A stretch of 64,000 nt of DNA from CALBPI01 sp039821605 (GTDB taxonomy: Bacteria; Pseudomonadota; Gammaproteobacteria; Steroidobacterales; Woeseiaceae), in contig JBCBNV010000005.1 of assembly GCA_039821605.1 (NCBI GenBank), positions 124,001 through 188,000 of the forward strand, given 5' to 3'. Below are positions 59,642 through 64,000 of the stretch, in pieces. Below the pieces are notes generated by a model. The model searched no databases. It saw only the letters and a program-made list of their open reading frames with translations, and was not told where the DNA came from. Every line of letters starts with the position of its first letter. Position 1 is the first letter of the stretch. Position numbers and translations under genes: made by a program.

Positions 59642-60565
59642 ATGAAACACTGGATTACTCTGGCCACACTGCTACTCATTGCAGGTTGTGGCGACAAGGC
59701 CGCCACGCAGCCGGCTGACACGACCTCGGAGCCCGAGGCTGCGGCCTCGGAACCCGCCGATGACGCGGCCGCCACTGATGCCGTGTCGCCGTTGCAGGCC
59801 GCGCTCGACGCACAACCCGAGGAAGCCCAGGCCCGATACACCTGGCGCCACCCGGCCGAGACACTCGAGTTCTTCGGTATCGAACCCGGCATGACCGTTG
59901 TCGAAGGCCTGCCCGGCGGCGGCTGGTACACCAAGATCCTGCTGCCCTACCTGGGCCGTGACGGCACCATCATCGGCGTGGACTACGCGCTCGACATGTT
60001 CCCACTGTTCGGATTTTTCTCCGAAGAGCGGCTCGAGGCCAAGAAAACCTGGACCGAGGACTGGGTGCGCGAAGCCGACGGCTGGCGTGGCGAGAATGAC
60101 GCCAGCGTCGAGGCCTTCGTATTCGGCTCGCGCGACGCTGACCGGTTCGATGGCCGCGCCGACGCGGTGCTCATGGTTCGCGCGCTGCACAACCTGGCGC
60201 GCTTCGAAAGCGAAGGCGGCTACCTGACGCAGGCGATGGCAGACGCGCACGCCGTGCTCAAGAGTGGTGGCGTACTGGGCGTCGTCCAGCACGAAGCCCG
60301 CGCAGAAATGCCTGACGAATGGGCTGGTGGACAAAACGGCTACCTCAAGCGCGACTTCGTCATTGCGGCCGCGGAAGCCGCGGGTTTCGAATTCGTCGAG
60401 GCCAGCGACATCAACGCCAACCCCGCCGACCAGCCGACCACTGACGACTTTGTCTGGCGCCTGCCGCCCACCCTCAACGGTGCGCGCGACAACCCCGAGC
60501 TGCGCGACGCCATGGTCGCCATCGGCGAGTCGAACCGCATGACGCTCAAGTTTGTGAAGCCCTGA
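59642..60565 (+). CDS. Exported methyltransferase-like lipoprotein (COG4798 type)
   Basis: The 307-residue protein has a clear lipoprotein signal (LLIAGC, Cys16), an alanine/acidic linker (about 20-60) and a class I methyltransferase-like Rossmann domain (about 65-290): VVEGLPGGGWYTKILLPYLG and a FDGRADAVLMVRALHNL block in place of the usual motif IV, then VLKSGGVLGVVQHEAR. This is the 'predicted methyltransferase' group that is exported, although AdoMet is not known in the periplasm; the fold may bind another ligand or the domain may be inactive. GAGGGGGA lies seven bases before the ATG. It stands alone between topA and hemF. Confidence 0.85.
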   Translation: MKHWITLATLLLIAGCGDKAATQPADTTSEPEAAASEPADDAAATDAVSPLQAALDAQPEEAQARYTWRHPAETLEFFGIEPGMTVVEGLPGGGWYTKILLPYLGRDGTIIGVDYALDMFPLFGFFSEERLEAKKTWTEDWVREADGWRGENDASVEAFVFGSRDADRFDGRADAVLMVRALHNLARFESEGGYLTQAMADAHAVLKSGGVLGVVQHEARAEMPDEWAGGQNGYLKRDFVIAAAEAAGFEFVEASDINANPADQPTTDDFVWRLPPTLNGARDNPELRDAMVAIGESNRMTLKFVKP

Positions 60566-60572
60566 TCGCAGT

Positions 60573-60599
60573 TGCGGCGGGCCGATCAGGCCCGCCGCA
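60573..60599 (+). terminator. Perfect hairpin between methyltransferase gene and hemF
   Basis: TGCGGCGGGCC and GGCCCGCCGCA form an 11-pair stem around GATCA, eight bases after the stop codon. It lacks a T run. It overlaps the place where a -35 box for the hemF promoter would be, so it may act on either transcript. Confidence 0.5.
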
Positions 60600-60605
60600 G
60601 CGCGC

Positions 60606-60611
60606 TACAAT
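60606..60611 (+). promoter_or_regulatory. -10-like box before hemF
   Basis: TACAAT in the context GCTACAATAGCG, 31 bases before the hemF ATG. The -35 region falls in the hairpin and does not match consensus. Confidence 0.4.
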
Positions 60612-60642
60612 AGCGCCAGGGACGAACAAGCAGAGTCAGACC

Positions 60643-61590
60643 ATGACGGACACAGCACACTTCGGCGACCAGCTCGGTGCCGTGGGCGAATACCTGCGCG
60701 GACTGCAGCGCGGCATCACCGATCGCATCGCTGAACTCGACGGCAAGGCCAGCTTCGGCGCCGATAGCTGGAGGCGCGACGGCGGCGGCGGCGGAACCTC
60801 GATGGTGCTTTCGGACGGCGCGCTCATGGAACAGGCGGGCGTGGGTTTTTCGCACGTCATGGGCGACGGCCTGCCGCCGTCGGCCACGAAGGCGCGCCCC
60901 GAACTGGCGGGGCGCCGGTTCGAAGCCATGGGCGTATCCCTCGTGTTCCACCCGCACAATCCGCACGTACCCACGACCCACGCCAACGTGCGCGTGTTTG
61001 CCGCACTCTCCGATCACGCGCCGCCCGTGTGGTGGTTCGGTGGCGGCTTCGACCTGACGCCGTTCTACCCCGTTGCAGAAGACGTATTGTCCTGGCATGA
61101 GACGGCGCGAGCCGCGTGCACAGATTTTGGCGACGACGTCTACGCGCGCTACAAGCAGTGGTGCGACGAGTACTTCTTCCTGCCCCACCGCGGCGAGACG
61201 CGCGGCGTTGGCGGCCTGTTTTTCGACGACCTCAATGACTGGGGTTTCGAGCGTTGTTTTGCATTCATGCAGAGCGTCGGCGACCACTTCATGAGGGCCT
61301 ACGAGCCGATTGTCGAGCGGCGCCGCAACGACGCCTACACGGAAGCAGAACGCCAGTTCCAACTCTACCGGCGAGGCCGCTACGTCGAGTTCAACCTTGT
61401 CTACGACCGCGGCACCCTGTTCGGTTTGCAATCCGGTGGGCGCACGGAATCCATCCTGATGTCGCTGCCGCCGCAGGTGCGCTGGGAGTACGGCTACACG
61501 CCCGACGCCGGCACGCGCGAGGCCGAGCTCACCGATTACTGGCTCAAGCCGCGCGAGTGGCTTGTCGAACTGGAGCCCGCGGCGGGCTGA
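60643..61590 (+). CDS. hemF: Oxygen-dependent coproporphyrinogen III oxidase
   Basis: The 315-residue enzyme decarboxylates coproporphyrinogen III to protoporphyrinogen IX using O2. Conserved blocks: FGADSWRRDGGGGGTSMVLSDG, VSLVFHPHNPHVPTTHANVR, WWFGGGFDLTPFYP, KQWCDEYFFLPHRGETRGVGGLFFDDL and RGTLFGLQSGGRTESILMSLPP. Length is as in E. coli (299) with a few extra residues. With hemH at 38 kb it shows aerobic haem synthesis; no oxygen-independent HemN is in the window. It is followed five bases later by the VOC gene and the hydrolase, probably one transcript. Confidence 0.96.
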   Translation: MTDTAHFGDQLGAVGEYLRGLQRGITDRIAELDGKASFGADSWRRDGGGGGTSMVLSDGALMEQAGVGFSHVMGDGLPPSATKARPELAGRRFEAMGVSLVFHPHNPHVPTTHANVRVFAALSDHAPPVWWFGGGFDLTPFYPVAEDVLSWHETARAACTDFGDDVYARYKQWCDEYFFLPHRGETRGVGGLFFDDLNDWGFERCFAFMQSVGDHFMRAYEPIVERRRNDAYTEAERQFQLYRRGRYVEFNLVYDRGTLFGLQSGGRTESILMSLPPQVRWEYGYTPDAGTREAELTDYWLKPREWLVELEPAAG

Positions 61591-61594
61591 TCGC

Positions 61595-62023
61595 ATGCCG
61601 CGCCCGTTCCACCTCGCGCTGCCCGTTGCTGACCTCGGCCCGACGCGGACGTTCTACACGGAGCTGCTGGGCTGCGCGACGGGCCGCGAGGACACGCGCT
61701 GGGTCGATCTCGATTTCTTCGGACACCAGGTGACGCTGCACCTCGTGGACGCGTCCGATGGTCCGGCGGCGACGAATGCGGTGGATGGAGACGCCGTACC
61801 TGCGCGCCACTTCGGCATCATCCTTGAGCCCGCCGACTGGCAGGCGCTGGCGCAACGGCTCGAGGCCGAGGACGCCAACTTCATCATCCGGCCGCGTACG
61901 CGATTCGCGGGCAGCCCGGGTGAGCAATCCACGCTATTTGTGCGAGACCCCTCAGGCAACGCGCTCGAATTCAAGAGCTTCGCCGACGACGCACATATCT
62001 TCGCCACGGAGGCCGGCGCATGA
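61595..62023 (+). CDS. VOC family protein
   Basis: The 142-residue protein is a single vicinal-oxygen-chelate domain: HLALPVADLGPTRTFYTELLGC, DLDFFGHQVTLHLV, HFGIILEPADWQALAQRLE and TLFVRDPSGNALEFKSF. It resembles the 'glyoxalase/bleomycin-resistance' relatives with His7- and Glu-type metal ligands (H in FHLAL, E in ALEFK). The ATG at 61595 follows hemF by five bases; a longer in-frame start lies inside hemF and is rejected. Its stop overlaps the hydrolase start by four bases. Confidence 0.9.
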   Translation: MPRPFHLALPVADLGPTRTFYTELLGCATGREDTRWVDLDFFGHQVTLHLVDASDGPAATNAVDGDAVPARHFGIILEPADWQALAQRLEAEDANFIIRPRTRFAGSPGEQSTLFVRDPSGNALEFKSFADDAHIFATEAGA

Positions 62024-62733
62024 AACCCGATTCGCCCCCGCAGCTCGAGGCCCCGTCACGACTGGCCACCATGGCCGAGCTGCGTGCACCCCTCGACGCC
62101 ATTACGCTAGCGCTCAATTTGCCGCGCCTCGTGCACGCACCGCGCGGCGACGGCCGCCCCATCCTGCTGTTGCCCGGGTACCGCGCTGATTCGAATTCGA
62201 TGTTGCCGCTGCGCGGATTCCTGCGTCGCCTGGGCTACGACGCCCGCGACTGGGAACTCGGGCGCAACACGGGCAACGTCGACAAGCTCACAGCGCGAAT
62301 GCGGGCGGTCGTCGACGCCCTGTTTGAGGAGCGCGGCGGCGACGCCATCACGCTCATCGGCTGGAGCCTGGGCGGGATCGTCGCCCGCGAACTGGCCCGA
62401 CTGGAGCCCGAGCGCGTGCGTGAAGTCATCACAATGGGCTCGCCCATCGTTGGCGGACCCAAATACACGGCCGTGGGGCGTCGTTTTGCCGACAGCAACG
62501 CGCTGGACCTCGACGCCATGGAGCACCAGATCCACGAGCGCAACAGCCTGGGCTTCGCACAGCCCGTCACCTCGATCTACAGCCGCTTCGACGGCGTCGT
62601 CGGCTGGCAGGCCAGCGTCGACGTCTACAATCCGCACGCGCGGAACATCGAGGTGGCCTCATCGCATTTCGGGCTCGGCTTCAACGGCGCCGTGTGGCGG
62701 ATCATCGCGGAGACCCTGGCGGTCCGCGACTAG
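62020..62733 (+). CDS. Alpha/beta hydrolase
   Basis: The 237-residue protein has the alpha/beta-hydrolase core: ILLLPGYRADSNSMLPLRGFL (oxyanion region), the nucleophile elbow GWSLGG with the catalytic serine, REVITMGSPIVGGP, and a late acidic residue (SRFDGVVG) and His (SSHFGLGFN). This pattern fits lipases/esterases of the PGAP1/triacylglycerol-lipase type. No signal peptide, so cytosolic. It overlaps the VOC gene through ATGA. Confidence 0.88.
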   Translation: MKPDSPPQLEAPSRLATMAELRAPLDAITLALNLPRLVHAPRGDGRPILLLPGYRADSNSMLPLRGFLRRLGYDARDWELGRNTGNVDKLTARMRAVVDALFEERGGDAITLIGWSLGGIVARELARLEPERVREVITMGSPIVGGPKYTAVGRRFADSNALDLDAMEHQIHERNSLGFAQPVTSIYSRFDGVVGWQASVDVYNPHARNIEVASSHFGLGFNGAVWRIIAETLAVRD

Positions 62734-62755
62734 GACATTTCTTTACAGTTCGCTG

Positions 62756-62764
62756 TGGAATAAT
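62756..62764 (+). promoter_or_regulatory. Extended -10 box directly before the S8 protease
   Basis: TGGAATAAT reads as TGn plus AATAAT; its last base is seven bases from the ATG, which would place transcription start at the A of the start codon. No clear Shine-Dalgarno follows, suggesting a leaderless mRNA. Confidence 0.35.
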
Positions 62765-62770
62765 CGGCGC

Positions 62771-64000
62771 ATGCGACGTCTCTTCTGCATCGCCCTTCTG
62801 TCACTACTCGGTGCGGCACCGGCCGCGGCGGAAATCACAAGCCTGGGCCCGCGGGCCACGGCTGTGGGCGCCGATGGGCGCGCGATCTATATTGTTCAGC
62901 TGGCATCGCCGGCCGCGCTCGCGCGATCGGGCCGGGCCCCGCGTGACGGCCGCCTGCCACTCAAGCCCGCTGCTGATCTTCAGGAACCGCGCAAGGACAG
63001 TCGCGTGGCCAGCGCGGCCGCCGCCGTCGAGTCCGAACAGCAAACGCTGCTGCGTCGCGCCGGGATCACGAGTCAGGCGCTGCATCACTACCGCTACGTG
63101 TTCAATGGCTTCGCGGTCCAACTGACGCCGGGCGAGGCGGCGCGGCTTCGCAGTCAGGACGGCGTAACGGCCGTCTTCGCCGATGCCTCGCGCCCCGTCG
63201 CGACGAACGCGAGCCCCTCGTGGCTGGGCCTGTTCGACAACACCGACGGCTTGTCGGGTGCCAACGGACTCACGGGCGAAGGGGTCGTCATCGGCATCGT
63301 GGATTCCGGCATCACGCCCGACGCCGAGAGCTTCCGGGACACGCGCGAGGCGGACCGCCCGCGTGCCTGCCGGTCGGAATGGGCGCGGGTCTCGTTGCTG
63401 GGTCGCTGGCTCTGCGCGCGCTACCGCCGGCGCCCCCCCGTCGTCACGTTCGAGGCGCCCGAGAACTGGGGTGGCGCCTGTATTGCCGGCGAGCGGTTCA
63501 CGGCCGAGGACTGCAACAACAAACTCATCGGCGCGCGGTTCTACCCCGATGGCGCCCAGGCCACGGGCCAGCTCGATACCGGCGAGATCCTCTCCGCCCG
63601 CGACGCCGACGGCCATGGCACGCACATCGCCGCCACGGCCGCGGGCAACCCCGTGCGCGCGATTCTTAACGGCAGCGACGTCGACGGTATCCGCGGCATC
63701 GCACCCCGCGCCCGCATAGCCGCCTACAAGGCCTGCTGGCTTCGGCCTGGCGCAACCCGCGCGAGCTGCCAGGTATCCGACCTCGTGCGCGCCATCGACG
63801 ATGCCGTGGCCGATGGCGTCGACATCATCAATTACTCGATCGGCACCAACACCGAGACGCTCGCCAACGCCGATGACGTTGCCCTGCTAGAGGCCACGCG
63901 CGCGGGGGTCCTCGTCGTCGTGGCCGCGGGCAACAATGGACCGCTGCTCGGTACCGTGGGCTCCCCGGCGGCGTCGCCCTGGGTGATCTCTGTTGCCGCA
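62771..64000 (+). CDS. Subtilisin-like S8 serine protease, N-terminal part
   Basis: 410 codons are visible before the window ends; the catalytic serine lies beyond. It has a signal peptide (IALLSLLGAAPAAA-EI), an I9-type propeptide (about 40-140, YIVQLASPAAL, YVFNGFAVQLTPGEAARLRSQDGVTAV), and a peptidase domain with catalytic Asp178 (GIVDSGI), His282 (GHGTHIAATAAG) and the oxyanion Asn in AAGNNG. Between Asp and His is a long insert of about 100 residues with GGACIAGERFTAEDCNNKLIGARFY, very like plant cucumisin-type subtilases. It is likely secreted. Confidence 0.93.
   Translation, partial: MRRLFCIALLSLLGAAPAAAEITSLGPRATAVGADGRAIYIVQLASPAALARSGRAPRDGRLPLKPAADLQEPRKDSRVASAAAAVESEQQTLLRRAGITSQALHHYRYVFNGFAVQLTPGEAARLRSQDGVTAVFADASRPVATNASPSWLGLFDNTDGLSGANGLTGEGVVIGIVDSGITPDAESFRDTREADRPRACRSEWARVSLLGRWLCARYRRRPPVVTFEAPENWGGACIAGERFTAEDCNNKLIGARFYPDGAQATGQLDTGEILSARDADGHGTHIAATAAGNPVRAILNGSDVDGIRGIAPRARIAAYKACWLRPGATRASCQVSDLVRAIDDAVADGVDIINYSIGTNTETLANADDVALLEATRAGVLVVVAAGNNGPLLGTVGSPAASPWVISVAA

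Noticed and set aside
1..64000. tRNA, rRNA, CRISPR arrays, insertion sequences, prophage or integration sites
   Set aside because: None seen: no repeated spacer pattern, no transposase or integrase motif, no cloverleaf-like stretch; all genes look chromosomal.

Overview
The window is 64 kb of one high-G+C, densely coding bacterial chromosome. The gene set points to a free-living aerobic gammaproteobacterium of the Xanthomonadales/Chromatiales/Woeseia-type neighbourhood, probably marine or saline. The supporting evidence is the def-fmt-rsmB-DUF4390-ntrYX order, dprA-smg-topA, a TolB/TPR membrane protein, a Na+-coupled amino-acid symporter and a proteobacterial dedicated sortase system. The exact lineage is inferred. 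No rRNA, tRNA, CRISPR array, insertion sequence or prophage was seen. About 51 protein genes are supported; the first (TauE/SafE-type permease) and last (subtilisin-like protease) are cut by the window ends.

Layout. 1-7.9 kb is an oxygen/stress block: a mono-haem cytochrome c lipoprotein, a DksA/TraR-type zinc protein, a FixL-FixJ two-component pair whose FixL keeps the haem-ligand histidine, two universal stress proteins, cardiolipin synthase and a glutathione transferase. 7.9-13.4 kb is a complete dedicated sortase system: class GN sortase and its VIT/vWA target on the minus strand, facing a dedicated response regulator and histidine kinase on the plus strand. 13.4-18.7 kb holds a GT4 glycosyltransferase, a secreted protein of unknown function, a TolB/TPR membrane protein and a type II NADH dehydrogenase. 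18.7-21.3 kb is a polyamine operon (AdoMet decarboxylase, spermidine synthase, ornithine decarboxylase) with an unusual leader. 21.3-28.8 kb (minus) carries a lone secretin-type N-domain protein, gltD, gltB and a lipoprotein.

28.8-41.3 kb is mixed metabolism and envelope: DUF924, MATE exporter, thiolase, alanine/glycine symporter with a good intrinsic terminator, a LolA-like/outer-membrane-barrel pair, TPMT, DUF427, ferrochelatase, a VOC protein, an Xni-like exonuclease and an HNH endonuclease. 41.7-46.4 kb holds priA, argS and a SPOR protein. 46.4-53.7 kb (minus) is one long overlapping operon, def-fmt-rsmB-DUF4390-ntrY-ntrX-ACT. 54-64 kb holds a LysM lipoprotein, dprA, smg, topA, an exported methyltransferase-like lipoprotein, hemF, a VOC protein, an alpha/beta hydrolase and the truncated S8 protease.

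The most interesting signals are the self-contained sortase system with an inverted repeat between its two transcription units, a haem-type FixL with FixJ-like boxes before the cytochrome and stress genes, a textbook Crp-type palindrome midway between two opposed -10 boxes (HNH versus priA), a four-codon upstream ORF and stem-loop before the AdoMet decarboxylase gene, and an NtrX that has lost the sigma-54 GAFTGA loop. All functional calls rest on motif and family recognition by eye; no database search was run.
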